Below are positions 32,901 to 42,757 of a DNA stretch of 64,000 bases, piece by piece. Below the pieces are notes generated by a model. The model searched no databases and was not told the DNA's origin. It saw nothing but the letters and a program-made list of their open reading frames with translations. The position numbers and the translations under genes are program-made. The stretch spans positions 62,001 through 126,000 of the forward strand of contig JAVBOB010000013.1 of NCBI GenBank assembly GCA_031551125.1, written 5' to 3'. How positions within the stretch are numbered: the first letter of the stretch is position 1; every line of letters begins with the position of its first letter. The DNA is from JAIRNF01 sp031551125 (GTDB taxonomy: Bacteria > Bacteroidota > Bacteroidia > Bacteroidales > UBA932).

Positions 32901-33330
32901 CCTTTGTTTTCTACAAAGAGGAATGTGGTTACAGCTCTACCACAGTTTCTATGGTAATCACTAGGCCTCTTCAGGAAATAGTTTTTACAAATAATATGAA
33001 TTGGGAGTAACGGCAGCCCCTAAATGGGGCTGAATATAAATAACCGTGGGTGTACACCCACGGTATAAGCCGGTGAGTTCGATTGCGCAGGGAGCAATAT
33101 CCTTCTTTAGAAAACGCTAGTGCTTCCTGCGCAACCTTAACATCGGCCGGATAGCCCCGCATTGCATACGGGCTTATTGTTGTTCAACCCCGTGGGGTTG
33201 CTTGTAATAGCGGGGAGAAAACAAAAAACGTGTATTTAGGTATTTTCCGAAAAAGTCTACTAGCTTACGTGTCCCTTCAACGATTACCTTAATTAAGTAT
33301 GGGGTTATTTTCTAAGGGTTAAAAAGCAAA
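32901..33330. other. Repeat-rich gene-free region between convergent genes
   Basis: No gene is seen between the hydrolase and the arginase-like gene. It holds the family B composite (33014-33132) and a further palindrome CAACCCC-GT-GGGGTTG (33185-33200) enclosed by a looser CCCCGC...GCGGGG pair. Confidence 0.65.
33014..33132. repeat. Composite palindromic repeat, family B, copy 2
   Basis: CAGCCCC (33014-33020) with GGGGCTG (33026-33032); the perfect 20-nt palindrome CCGTGGGTGTACACCCACGG at 33044-33063; and GCGCAGGGAGCA (33085-33096) with TGCTTCCTGCGC (33121-33132), one mismatch. Same three modules as at 1-110 but in reverse order, so the two copies are inverted relative to each other. Confidence 0.75.
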
Positions 33331-34383
33331 TCAAATGTTGAATTTTTGATAGAAGAACAACCAGCGGTTGGGGATTTCATGGGCGCAGGCCTTTTGGTAG
33401 TCTTCATATGTACAGGCTACCGGTATGTATTTACCATTCTCAGGTGTAGGAATGGCCATCCACCAGCGGTTAGTTATGCTGCTTTGAAGAAACTGCAGCT
33501 CTTCTCCTGTTCCTCCTCGGTCAACAATAAAACGCTTTACATTTTGCCCCGTAAGTAGCTCCGATTCTCGTTCAGTGTACCCATCTATAATATGCCAAAG
33601 ACTTTGGGCTACGAGTTGACATGTGAGGTCGTTGTCAGAAAAACCATAGGATATAGCAAGATTAAGAAATTCAGCTCTTCCGGCATACCATGATAGCTGG
33701 CAAAGCTCTTCCGCGTAAAGACCGTTGGGAGAATCACCTCCATCACTTGATCTGACTGAGCTGGGCGTTAAGGTAAGAATATGAGTATCCCTTAGTACCG
33801 GTTCCACTCCGGCAATATTAGCTCTTACAGCGCCAAGCCGAATTGCCTCATAGCCATGCTTGGCAAGCAGCTTAAGTGTCATGCTGTTGCACAAGTAGGT
33901 TTGAAATCCCAATACAGCATAGCGAGATAGCTTGTGGCTGTTGTCGAGAGGTGCAGTCAGTATTGCCGTTGGTATATTCGGCGCTATACTTGTAATTGAA
34001 ATATCTGTACTTTGATTTGCCGCGTCGGATATGATTGAAATTGTAGCTACGGACGATGGATCAAGTACAAGTGCAAGCGAACCTACTCGAGCTATTTGTT
34101 GGATAGTGCTATTCAGCTCTGTTGAGTTATCCGGAATATTACCCAAATCAATAATATTCAGCTTATCATTATGTAGGTACAAATTGTAAAGCGCTTTGCG
34201 TACCTGTAATAATGCAGAAGTATTGTTGCTATTACTTAATCCTAGCAGTACAACGTTGAACCGCTTGAGGTCATCCCAGCAGAATGTACTATCGGCAAAG
34301 CTAATCCGGTTACCAATAAAATTACCGGATTCTCCTCTACATATAGTTTTCAGGCTATCATCTATGAATTGAAACGGGAGCAT
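33331..34383 (-). CDS. Arginase/formimidoylglutamase-like protein, metal site degenerate
   Basis: 350 residues. The C-terminal end (ITNRWWMAIP...YEDYQKACAHEIPNRWLFFYQKF) and the position next to topA match the arginase-fold protein that Bacteroidota annotate as formimidoylglutamase. The fold's metal motifs are not recognisable: the usual SFDxDxxDP region reads LTLTPSSVRSSDGGDSP, and no GGxH is seen in the first half. NGLYAEELCQLSWYAGR still matches the helix after the active site. It is probably a pseudoenzyme with a structural or regulatory role. It starts 12 bp after topA and is likely co-transcribed with it. Confidence 0.65.
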   Translation of the reverse strand: MLPFQFIDDSLKTICRGESGNFIGNRISFADSTFCWDDLKRFNVVLLGLSNSNNTSALLQVRKALYNLYLHNDKLNIIDLGNIPDNSTELNSTIQQIARVGSLALVLDPSSVATISIISDAANQSTDISITSIAPNIPTAILTAPLDNSHKLSRYAVLGFQTYLCNSMTLKLLAKHGYEAIRLGAVRANIAGVEPVLRDTHILTLTPSSVRSSDGGDSPNGLYAEELCQLSWYAGRAEFLNLAISYGFSDNDLTCQLVAQSLWHIIDGYTERESELLTGQNVKRFIVDRGGTGEELQFLQSSITNRWWMAIPTPENGKYIPVACTYEDYQKACAHEIPNRWLFFYQKFNI

Positions 34384-34395
34384 ACTGAGTTTATC

Positions 34396-36846
34396 CTACT
34401 TTTTCTTTTTTGTCGTTGTTGTTTTCTTAACGGCTGTAGCCTTCTTTACGGTAGCGGCCTTCTTTGTTGTGGTAGTTTTTTTAGCCGTAGTGGTTTTAGC
34501 GGCTGCTGCTTTCTTTTCTACCTTTGGCTTGGCCGTAAACTTCTTGTCTTTCTGTTGTTCTGTTATCAGCTTCATGCAATCATCCAGAGAGAGTGACGCG
34601 GGATCCGTTGTTTTCGGAATTTTGTAGTTGTTCCCCTCGAACGAAATGTAGGGGCCGAAACGACCGTTGAGCACCTGCAAGTCTTTTTGGGCAGGAAAAG
34701 TTTTGATAAGCTTTTCTCTATCCTTTTTCCGCTTCTCTTCTATCAGCTCAATAGCGCGCTCAAGCGTAGTGGAATATGGGTCATCAATGCCTTTTTTTAG
34801 CGATACAAATTCAGACCCATGACGTACATAAGGGCCAAATCGGCCAATAGATACAGCCACATCTTTACCTTCATACTCTCCAATATTGCGGGGGAGTTCA
34901 AATAGCTGCAAGGCTTCTTCAAGTGTAATAGTTTCAATCAGCTGACCTTTTTGAAGGCTTGCATATTGCGGTTTTTTATCACCTTCGGCTTCGCCTAGCT
35001 GAGCAATGGGACCAAATCGGCCAATGCGAACGGATACCTGCTTGCCGGTTTTGGGATCAACACCCAATACGCGATTTGCATTTGTGGGACGAGATTCTTC
35101 CAACGTTGTCTCTACATCTTTGTGGAACGGTTTGTAGAACTTATCCAGCATTTTTGTCCACTCCAGCTTACCTTCGGCTATTTCGTCAAACTGTTCTTCT
35201 ACCTTGGCGGTGAAGTTGTAGTCGAGAATATTCTTAAAGTATTCAACCAAAAAATCAGTTACCAAAATACCAATATCGCTGGGAAACAGCTTTGATTTTT
35301 CGGCACCTGTAATTTCTGTCAGCTCTTTTGATGTTATTGTATCTTTCTTTAGCAACAGCTGCTTATACTTGCGTTCTACTCCCGAGCGGTCTTCTTTCAG
35401 TACATATCCGCGAGTAATAATGGTAGATATGGTGGGAGCATAGGTTGATGGACGACCAATACCCAGCTCTTCCAGCTTCTTTACTAACGCAGCTTCGGTA
35501 TAACGTGGCGGTCGTTGGCTGAAACGTTGTGTGGCAGTAATTTCGTTGGCTAATAGCTCTTGGCCTTTCGTTAGTGGGGGTATCAACGATGATTTTTCCT
35601 CGCTATCATCACCATCATCATCTTTTGACTCCATATATACTTTCAGAAAACCATCAAAGAGTAGTACTTCTCCTACTGCTTGAAAATGCTCACTACTGTT
35701 AGATATCGTAATATCAACAATTGTTTTTTCAAGGCTGGCATCGCTCATTTGTGAGGCAACGGTGCGCTTCCAAATCAAATCGTAGAGCTTCTTTTCTTGT
35801 GCAGTTCCTTCTACCTCTTGGTTTTCCATATAGGTAGGGCGAATAGCTTCGTGCGCCTCTTGTGCCGATTTCGATTTGGTTTTATACTGACGAGGATGAG
35901 AGTATTGTTCGCCATACAACTTCTTAATGGCCGTTTTTGCCGTATTTACAGCCAAATCGGAAAGGTTGGTTGAGTCCGTACGCATGTAGGTTATTAACCC
36001 TGCTTCGTACAAACGTTGAGCAACAGTCATGGTTTGGCTTACTGAGAATCCATACTTACGGCTGGCCTCCTGTTGTAGTGTTGATGTTGTAAATGGTGGC
36101 GGCGGTGTTTTCTTAGCCGGTTTCTTTTCTACTGCGGCTATACTGTATGATGCACTTTTGCACTTTTCAAGAAATGCAGCGGCTTGCTTTTCAGTGTCAA
36201 ACTTGGTGGTTAAGTCGGCTTTGAGCTGAAATTTTTCAGCTTTATTCGTTGGCAAAAAGATACTGCTTACCTTGTATGACGAGGTAACGTTGAACACCAT
36301 TATTTCGCGTTCACGCTCTACAATTAGGCGAACAGCAACAGACTGTACGCGTCCGGCAGAAAGTGATGGCTTTAACTTTTTCCAAAGTATGGGTGAAATC
36401 TCAAAACCTACAAGACGGTCGAGTATGCGGCGAGCCTGCTGAGCGTTTACCAAGTTGTTGTCAACGCTACGAGGAGAGTCTATCGCTTTGAGAATGGCGT
36501 TTTTCGTAATTTCATGAAAAACAATGCGCTTTGTTTTTTTAGGGTCTAGCTCTAAAACTTCCTGTAAGTGCCAAGCAATGGCTTCTCCTTCGCGGTCCTC
36601 ATCGGATGCCAGCCAAACCGTTTTTGCTTTTTTTGCCAGCTTCTTCAAGTCGGCTACGGTTTTCTTTTTATCTTCAGAAACAACGTATTCGGGTTCAAAC
36701 TTGTGCTGGATGTCCACACCCATTCCCTTTTTTACCAAATCGCGAATATGACCGTAGCTGGAGGCCACTAAAAAATCTTTACCTAAAAACTTTTCAATAG
36801 TCTTTGCCTTAGCCGGAGACTCAACGATAACTAAATTTTCTTGCAT
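34396..36846 (-). CDS. topA: DNA topoisomerase I
   Basis: 816 residues from the ATG at 36846 (nine residues downstream of the longest frame). Toprim domain at the N-terminus with VIVESPAKAKTIEKFLG and the metal motif SDEDREGEA (81-89); SLSAGRVQSVAVRLI; and the active-site tyrosine Y287 in GLITYMRTDS. The C-terminus lacks classical zinc ribbons and has repeated Toprim-C-type units (KPQYASL, RFGPYVRHGSEFVSL, GRFGPYISFEG) followed by a lysine/threonine-rich tail that may help bind DNA. It relaxes negative supercoils. First gene of an operon with the arginase-like protein. Confidence 0.94.
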   Translation of the reverse strand: MQENLVIVESPAKAKTIEKFLGKDFLVASSYGHIRDLVKKGMGVDIQHKFEPEYVVSEDKKKTVADLKKLAKKAKTVWLASDEDREGEAIAWHLQEVLELDPKKTKRIVFHEITKNAILKAIDSPRSVDNNLVNAQQARRILDRLVGFEISPILWKKLKPSLSAGRVQSVAVRLIVEREREIMVFNVTSSYKVSSIFLPTNKAEKFQLKADLTTKFDTEKQAAAFLEKCKSASYSIAAVEKKPAKKTPPPPFTTSTLQQEASRKYGFSVSQTMTVAQRLYEAGLITYMRTDSTNLSDLAVNTAKTAIKKLYGEQYSHPRQYKTKSKSAQEAHEAIRPTYMENQEVEGTAQEKKLYDLIWKRTVASQMSDASLEKTIVDITISNSSEHFQAVGEVLLFDGFLKVYMESKDDDGDDSEEKSSLIPPLTKGQELLANEITATQRFSQRPPRYTEAALVKKLEELGIGRPSTYAPTISTIITRGYVLKEDRSGVERKYKQLLLKKDTITSKELTEITGAEKSKLFPSDIGILVTDFLVEYFKNILDYNFTAKVEEQFDEIAEGKLEWTKMLDKFYKPFHKDVETTLEESRPTNANRVLGVDPKTGKQVSVRIGRFGPIAQLGEAEGDKKPQYASLQKGQLIETITLEEALQLFELPRNIGEYEGKDVAVSIGRFGPYVRHGSEFVSLKKGIDDPYSTTLERAIELIEEKRKKDREKLIKTFPAQKDLQVLNGRFGPYISFEGNNYKIPKTTDPASLSLDDCMKLITEQQKDKKFTAKPKVEKKAAAAKTTTAKKTTTTKKAATVKKATAVKKTTTTKKKK

Positions 36847-36921
36847 ACCATGTTGGTTTGAAAAACAGTGCAAAGTAAAACATAAATTAAGGTATGTTCA
36901 ACTCTTTTGCCATTTTATTTT

Positions 36922-36929
36922 TAAATTTG
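36922..36929 (+). promoter_or_regulatory. -7 box TAAATTTG upstream of the penicillin-binding protein
   Basis: Exact TAnnTTTG match, 72 bp before the ATG at 37002. A TTTG at 36906-36909 is close but spaced by only 12 bp. Confidence 0.45.
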
Positions 36930-37001
36930 CACCGTAAAATGGGTTAACTTAACCATTGGTGTTCTAACATAAATCTTATTTTTAGGCAGCAATATATTTT
37001 C

Positions 37002-39332
37002 ATGGCTAAACTTCCAATAACAAAAAAGAAAGTAATTCGCCTTTTTTGGTGGATTGCCGGTTTTCCCTTTGCCCTCATTCTTTTGCTGATAATTCTTATA
37101 TCAATAGGGGTATTTGGCCCTATGCCAACATTTGAGGATTTGGAAAACCCCAAGAGCAAGCTATCTACAGAAGTTATTTCGTCTGATGGTATTGTGCTGG
37201 GAACATTTCACATAGAAAACCGATCGTACACGGCTTATGAGGACTTATCTCCTTACCTGGTGCAAGCCCTTATCTCAACAGAGGATGCCCGCTTTTATTC
37301 GCACTCCGGTATTGATATGAAGGGTCTTCTCCGTGTGGGGGTTAAAACGGTGGGGCTGGGTGATAAAAGTTCGGGTGGCGGCAGTACCATTACCCAGCAG
37401 CTGGCGCTTAACCTTTTCTCAGAGCGTGAATCAAACATTATAAAACGTTCAGTACAAAAGCTGAAGGAGTGGATTACAGCGGTAAAGCTGGAGCGGAACT
37501 ATACCAAAGAAGAAATTATTGCCATGTACTTCAATACGGTTCCCTTTGGCAGCAACGCTTTTGGCATTCGCTCGGCAGCTCAAACGTTTTTCGGGAAAAA
37601 GCCTTCAGAGCTTACTATTGAGGAGTCGGCATTGCTTGTGGGGTTGGTAAATGGGCCTACTTGGTATAGCCCTGTTCGGAACCCGGAGCGTTCGAAAGCT
37701 CGTCGTGATCGTGTAATCGGGAAGATGTGCGAGTCCGGACTTATTAGCGAGCATGAGCGGGACTCGATAAGAGAGATACCCATTAACATGTCCAAGTATG
37801 CCATGCAAGACCACAACTCCGGCTTGGCTCCGCACTTCAGAGAGATGATTCGCCGAACGATGTACGCCAAGAAGCCTGTAAGGAGCCGTTACAATAACAA
37901 GTACGATTATACAATAGATTCTCTTCAGTGGAGTCAAGACCCATTATACGGCTGGTGTAACAAAAACATGAAAGCCGACGGAACTCCCTATAACCTTGAA
38001 CGCGATGGCTTGAGAATATATACAACAGTTAACTCAAAGATGCAGCGTTATGCAGAAGAAGCTGTTGCTCAGCACATGGGAAAGGAGCTGCAACCTGCGT
38101 TTAACCAAGAGCTTAAGCGAAAAAAGAATGCGCCATTTTCCGGCTCTACAACCGAATCGGAAATAAAAGGAATTATGGAGCAGGCTATGAAGCAGAGCGA
38201 CCGATATAGGCTACTATCTCAAGGCGGGCTTTCAAATAAGGAGATCATGAAGACCTTCGATGTGCCGACTGAGATGACGGTGTTTAGCTGGAAAGCCGGT
38301 TCGGTAGATACGGTAATGACTCCTCGTGATTCTATTCTTTACTATAAATCACTTTTGCGGACAGGCTTTATGGCGATGGATCCGGAAACAGGCTTTGTGC
38401 TGGCTTATGTTGGTGGACCCGGTTTTCGCTATATGAAGTTTGATCATGTGCGACAGGGAAAGCGTCAGGTAGGTTCAACCATTAAACCCTTTTTATATAC
38501 AATAGCCATGCAGGAGGGGCTGTCGCCATGTTATACGGTTCCTAACGTTCCTATACGGATAGAGCTGCCTAATGGCAAGTTTTGGGAACCTAAAAATGCA
38601 GGTACGCCAGAAGATGTTGGAAAGATTATTACGTTGAAAACAGCCCTGGCCACAAGTAACAACTGGATATCAGGTTGGCTTATCAACCGTTTTGGGGGAG
38701 AGGCGCTCGCAGCCATGTGCCATCGTATGGGAATTAACAGCTACGTTGACCCTGTTCCTGCTTCTTGCTTGGGTCCTTCAGATTTTTCATTGTTCGAAAT
38801 GGTTGGCGCGTATGGTACTTTTGGAAATAAGGGGGTGCATACGGAACCGTTCTACGTGCTGCGGATAGAAGATAATCAAGGAAATGTACTATCGTCTTTT
38901 ACTCAAGAACGAAGAGAGGCTATAAGCGAGCAAACAGCGTATCTTATGCTTAACCTTATGCAAGGAGTAGTAAATAGCGGGACAGCAGGTCGTTTGCGGA
39001 GATACATCCCCGAAGGACTTATTGCCGGAAAAACAGGAACAACCAACAACCAATCCGATGGATGGTTTATGGGTGTTATGCCTAAGGTGGTGGCCGGCGT
39101 GTGGGTTGGTGCAGAAGATAGAAGTGTTCACTTTGACGGTCTTGCTCAAGGCGGAGGCTCTAATATGGCATTGCCTATTTGGGGGCTTTTTATGCAAAAG
39201 GTGCTTAATGACAAATCCTTGGGGATAAAGACAACTGATAGATTCTCCGTTGCCCCGGGAATGGAGGGTTACTCGTTGAACTGTGATACTTCGGAAGGAG
39301 ATATACAAGAAGGAGACAGTATTTTTGATTAG
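37002..39332 (+). CDS. mrcA: Class A penicillin-binding protein (PBP1A type)
   Basis: 776 residues. One N-terminal transmembrane anchor (about 12-38) is followed by a GT51 glycosyltransferase domain with catalytic E94 (ISTEDARFYSHSG) and GGSTITQQLALN, and a transpeptidase domain with the nucleophile S492 in GSTIKPF (SxxK), SNN in ATSNNW, and KTG at K677 (AGKTGTTNNQSDGW). It polymerises and cross-links peptidoglycan. The protein is monocistronic; the following region carries the T9SS operon. Length and motif order are those of PBP1A-type enzymes. Confidence 0.92.
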   Translation: MAKLPITKKKVIRLFWWIAGFPFALILLLIILISIGVFGPMPTFEDLENPKSKLSTEVISSDGIVLGTFHIENRSYTAYEDLSPYLVQALISTEDARFYSHSGIDMKGLLRVGVKTVGLGDKSSGGGSTITQQLALNLFSERESNIIKRSVQKLKEWITAVKLERNYTKEEIIAMYFNTVPFGSNAFGIRSAAQTFFGKKPSELTIEESALLVGLVNGPTWYSPVRNPERSKARRDRVIGKMCESGLISEHERDSIREIPINMSKYAMQDHNSGLAPHFREMIRRTMYAKKPVRSRYNNKYDYTIDSLQWSQDPLYGWCNKNMKADGTPYNLERDGLRIYTTVNSKMQRYAEEAVAQHMGKELQPAFNQELKRKKNAPFSGSTTESEIKGIMEQAMKQSDRYRLLSQGGLSNKEIMKTFDVPTEMTVFSWKAGSVDTVMTPRDSILYYKSLLRTGFMAMDPETGFVLAYVGGPGFRYMKFDHVRQGKRQVGSTIKPFLYTIAMQEGLSPCYTVPNVPIRIELPNGKFWEPKNAGTPEDVGKIITLKTALATSNNWISGWLINRFGGEALAAMCHRMGINSYVDPVPASCLGPSDFSLFEMVGAYGTFGNKGVHTEPFYVLRIEDNQGNVLSSFTQERREAISEQTAYLMLNLMQGVVNSGTAGRLRRYIPEGLIAGKTGTTNNQSDGWFMGVMPKVVAGVWVGAEDRSVHFDGLAQGGGSNMALPIWGLFMQKVLNDKSLGIKTTDRFSVAPGMEGYSLNCDTSEGDIQEGDSIFD

Positions 39333-39554
39333 CCGGTAAAGAGAGTGATTAAGCTTATTAGTAGCTTTGGGCAAAGGACCAGGAATTTAAAATTATTTTC
39401 AAAAATTGACCATAAAAAATATATAACCTTTTTATCGTCGTAGTAGTGTGGGTAATAGAGGATTAAAAAAACAGAAACAACGTTAAGAAAGCCCAAATAC
39501 GGTGATTTTGGTTGAGCCAGAACGTAAAAGCCTTTGTTGATAAGCTTTATTTTA

Positions 39555-39562
39555 TACTTTTG
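39555..39562 (+). promoter_or_regulatory. -7 box TACTTTTG upstream of porP
   Basis: Exact TAnnTTTG match, 42 bp before the ATG at 39605. It lies inside the longer TTG-initiated frame (from 39512), which supports 39605 as the true porP start. Confidence 0.55.
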
Positions 39563-39604
39563 TCTTTTATATGGTGCTTTATGGGCTTCGTGTACAATCG
39601 CATA

Positions 39605-40537
39605 ATGAACAAAAAGAAAATCCTTTTATCCATTGTGTTTTTGAGTGTGGGCTTGGGCTTAATGGCACAAGAAGATACTCATTTTAGCCAAGGAGTCTTT
39701 AATCAAGCATACGTAAATCCGGCTGTTGCCGGAAGTACAGACTTATTTTTGGCCACAGGTGTTGTTAGAATGGAAATGCTGGGATTTGATGGAGCGCCGA
39801 CAAACTCTATTCTCAACGTTAATGGCCCGATTGATGTTTTACATGGAGGGGTAACACTTTCTCTGTATAGCGATAAGATAGGGTACTATACCATGCCGGG
39901 GTTTAGCTTGGGCTACTCATTCCGGTTTCCTTTGTGGAAGGGAAATTTTGCCTTAGGCCTTTCTGCTGGTTTGGTTAACGGCAGAATAGATGCATCTTCG
40001 TGGCGTTTCCCCGATGGATCGGGAAGTTCGGATGGTGCTGTGCCTATTGAAAAAGAAAGTGCAATAAGTCCTGATTTTGGTGCAGGGGCTTACTATAATG
40101 ATGATAGGCTATTTTTAGGCTTGTCAGTTATGCATTTAAATAAACCAAAGGTTACAAAAGTTGCCGAAAAATCGACCCTCCCGCAAGTATTATATGTTAC
40201 AGGAGGTTATCGGTTTACGCTGAATAATCCGGATTTTGATTTTCGCCCTTCAGCGTACCTTTCGAGCGATTTTGCCATAACACAGCTTACGTTGAACGCA
40301 CACATGTTTTATCGCGAAAAGTTATGGGGAGGCCTTTCATACAGACTAAACGAAGCCGTTGTAGGTATGCTTGGGTTTGAATTATTTGAAGGAATAAAAA
40401 TCAGCTATTCGTATGATTTTATTACCAGCAAGGCTCGGGTTGGCAGCAATGGTGCTCATGAGATACTAGTAAGTTACGGGTTCTCAATATCAACAGAGAA
40501 ACGAAAACAACAAAATAGAAGTGTTCGTTATTTATAG
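39605..40537 (+). CDS. porP: T9SS outer-membrane protein PorP/SprF
   Basis: 310 residues from the ATG at 39605, which gives a signal peptide (MNKKKILLSIVFLSVGLGLMAQ). The start of the mature part, EDTHFSQGVFNQAYVNPAVAGS, is the PorP/SprF family signature, and the remainder is a predicted 14-strand-type outer-membrane barrel ending in SVRYL. PorP links the PorK-PorN ring to the outer membrane and to cargo in type IX secretion. It is the first gene of the porPKLMN operon, the order known from Porphyromonas gingivalis. Confidence 0.92.
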   Translation: MNKKKILLSIVFLSVGLGLMAQEDTHFSQGVFNQAYVNPAVAGSTDLFLATGVVRMEMLGFDGAPTNSILNVNGPIDVLHGGVTLSLYSDKIGYYTMPGFSLGYSFRFPLWKGNFALGLSAGLVNGRIDASSWRFPDGSGSSDGAVPIEKESAISPDFGAGAYYNDDRLFLGLSVMHLNKPKVTKVAEKSTLPQVLYVTGGYRFTLNNPDFDFRPSAYLSSDFAITQLTLNAHMFYREKLWGGLSYRLNEAVVGMLGFELFEGIKISYSYDFITSKARVGSNGAHEILVSYGFSISTEKRKQQNRSVRYL

Positions 40538-40559
40538 CATATAGTAACAATACCAATAT

Positions 40560-41879
40560 ATGAAGAAGTTACTTTTTGTAGGCGCTTTATTAAGCATTTT
40601 TTTCAGTAGCTGCTCCTTAATAGGCGGAGGGGGTGGAAAGAGCAGTACCACCTATACCGGCGGCACTAAGGGAGCAAAGTCTAAAAAGTATAAGGAATCA
40701 CCTCCTTACGGAATGGTGCTTATTAAAGGGGGGTACTTTTTAATGGGGTCGAGCGATGAGGATATGTTCACAACGCTCACAAGCACTCCAAAACCCATTA
40801 CCATTGATGCCTTCTGGATGAACGAAACGGAGGTTACCAACAGCGAGTATAGACGGTTTACCGACTATGTGAAGGAATATAACCTTCGTAAGCTATTGGG
40901 CTATGAAGTTTTAGAAGATAAAAATGGTATTCCTTTAGACCAGCCTCAGGTTGACTGGGGTAAAAAATTTCGCTGGAAAGATCAGGAGGTACAGGATGCA
41001 TTGACCTCTATGATGTACTCGCCTGAAGAATCGCTGATGGGCAAAAGAGAGGTTGATACAAGAAAGCTGCTGTATGAATGGCAGTGGATTGATTATCAAC
41101 AGGCCGCTAGCGTTAGATGGAATTCGGATGAAAATAAGTATGAAGGAAAAATCCGAAATGATAAAGGAGAAATGGTTGAGGTACAGAGCCGTGCAGACTT
41201 TATTAAGAAAGATGCTATAAATGTTTACCCTGATACGCTTTGCTGGATTCGTGATTACGCCTATACGTATAACGAGCTGTTTGCTACTCGCTATTTTTGG
41301 TTTCCGGGATACAACGATTATCCTGTAGTTGGAGTTACTTGGAAACAAGCAAACGCATACGCCCGTTGGAAAAGCGAAGTTGATATTCCACGCAAAAAGC
41401 AGCTTCCCCGTGAGTACAGACTTCCAACGGAAGCACAGTGGGAATATGCTGCACGTGGTGGGCTTAACCAGCAGCTTTACCCTTGGGGCGGCTACTATGC
41501 TACCAACGCGCAAGGTTGTTACTTGGCAAACTTTAAACCGCAGCGTGGTAGATATTCCTTTGATGGTGGGGTAAGAACAACTCCTGTTGCTTCTTATGAA
41601 CCTAACGAATATGGCTTGTATGACATGGCAGGTAACGTTGCCGAGTGGACAGAAAATACGTTTGACGAAAACGCATACTCATTCTACGACGACTTGTCAC
41701 CTATATACACTTATAATGCAACCAAAGAGGACCCTGCAATTAAGAAACGGAAGGTAATTCGTGGCGGTTCGTGGAAAGATATTGCTTACTATATTGAATG
41801 TGCCACTCGTACTTTTGAATATCAGGATTCGGCAAAATGTTATCTTGGATTTCGTCTTGTAAGTCCCTACTCCAACTAA
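40560..41879 (+). CDS. porK: T9SS ring lipoprotein PorK/GldK
   Basis: 439 residues. Lipoprotein signal with the acceptor Cys18 (FFSSC). The rest is a formylglycine-generating-enzyme/sulfatase-modifying fold: GGYFLMGSSDED, MNETEVTNSEYRRF, RLPTEAQWEYAARGG, AGNVAEWTENTF, VIRGGSWKD and GFRLVS. In PorK this fold is structural; it forms the large periplasmic ring with PorN below the outer membrane. It lies 22 bp after porP. Confidence 0.95.
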   Translation: MKKLLFVGALLSIFFSSCSLIGGGGGKSSTTYTGGTKGAKSKKYKESPPYGMVLIKGGYFLMGSSDEDMFTTLTSTPKPITIDAFWMNETEVTNSEYRRFTDYVKEYNLRKLLGYEVLEDKNGIPLDQPQVDWGKKFRWKDQEVQDALTSMMYSPEESLMGKREVDTRKLLYEWQWIDYQQAASVRWNSDENKYEGKIRNDKGEMVEVQSRADFIKKDAINVYPDTLCWIRDYAYTYNELFATRYFWFPGYNDYPVVGVTWKQANAYARWKSEVDIPRKKQLPREYRLPTEAQWEYAARGGLNQQLYPWGGYYATNAQGCYLANFKPQRGRYSFDGGVRTTPVASYEPNEYGLYDMAGNVAEWTENTFDENAYSFYDDLSPIYTYNATKEDPAIKKRKVIRGGSWKDIAYYIECATRTFEYQDSAKCYLGFRLVSPYSN

Positions 41880-41910
41880 CCATAACGTATATCAAACTTA
41901 CTAAAAGAGT

Positions 41911-42753
41911 ATGTTAGAATTTAAGTTTACCCAATCAAGAACATTCCAGGTATGGATTAATAGGCTATACGGATGGGGCGCAGCCCTGGTACTTCTAGGC
42001 GCTCTATTTAAGCTGGAACACTGGGCAGGTGCCAGCTACATGCTTGTTCTCGGAATGAGTACAGAGTGTTTTATCTTTTTCATTTCGGCATTTGAGCCAC
42101 TTGAAAAAAAACATGCATGGGAAAAGGTATTCCCCGAATTGCATGGAGAGGAAATCGAAGAGCCTGTTGTTTCAAGAAAAGCTGGCTTATCTTCAAATAT
42201 TCCCGCAAACGTGAATTTAGGTATAGACGATGTACAGGCTGACAAGCTGAGAGGCGGCATTGAGAGACTGGGCCATACAATAGACCAGCTAACCGGATTG
42301 GCGGCTGTTGCCGAGGCCTCATCTCGACTGACTGAAAACCTGGATAGGGCTAACAATGCAGTTAGCGCAGTTGGTGGCTCAGCTGACCGGTTAACACATT
42401 CATATATTACTACGGCAGAAACTATCAGCGTAATAAATGATCAAGCAAAGAAGGGGCTGGAAAACATGACCGCTAGCCAGGTTGGTTATAACCAGCAAAT
42501 GGACTTTCTAAGCAAAAATTTAGCGGCTGTTAACGCGTCATTTGAGCTGCAGCTGCAAGAAAACGAGCGCTACAAGCAAAGCTATGATGTATTTAATAAA
42601 GAGGTTAGCGCACTTGTAGGCTCAGTAAAAAAATCGGTAGAGCAAACGCAAGAGCTTACCTCTACTATGGCAACGTTGAATACTAATGTTGGCCAGCTGA
42701 ATAACGTTTACGGAAGTATGCTAACGGCAGTTACGTCTGTACTAAATAGGTAG
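41911..42753 (+). CDS. porL: T9SS motor protein PorL/GldL
   Basis: 280 residues. Two transmembrane helices near the N-terminus (about 20-36 and 42-60) with the in-membrane glutamate E52 (MSTECFIFF) that corresponds to the conserved acidic residue of GldL, and the KLEHWAG loop between them. The long cytoplasmic remainder is coiled and helical. PorL and PorM form the inner-membrane proton-driven motor of the type IX system. It sits between porK and porM (4-bp gap to porM). Confidence 0.94.
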   Translation: MLEFKFTQSRTFQVWINRLYGWGAALVLLGALFKLEHWAGASYMLVLGMSTECFIFFISAFEPLEKKHAWEKVFPELHGEEIEEPVVSRKAGLSSNIPANVNLGIDDVQADKLRGGIERLGHTIDQLTGLAAVAEASSRLTENLDRANNAVSAVGGSADRLTHSYITTAETISVINDQAKKGLENMTASQVGYNQQMDFLSKNLAAVNASFELQLQENERYKQSYDVFNKEVSALVGSVKKSVEQTQELTSTMATLNTNVGQLNNVYGSMLTAVTSVLNR

Positions 42754-42757
42754 TAGC

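Noticed and set aside
38889..39374. Minus-strand open frame of 161 codons at the end of the penicillin-binding protein gene
   Set aside because: Antisense to the conserved transpeptidase end including KTG; no ribosome-binding context.
40935..41513. Minus-strand open frame of 192 codons inside porK
   Set aside because: It lies wholly opposite the well-supported porK gene, has no promoter-like box and no known motif; antisense shadow.
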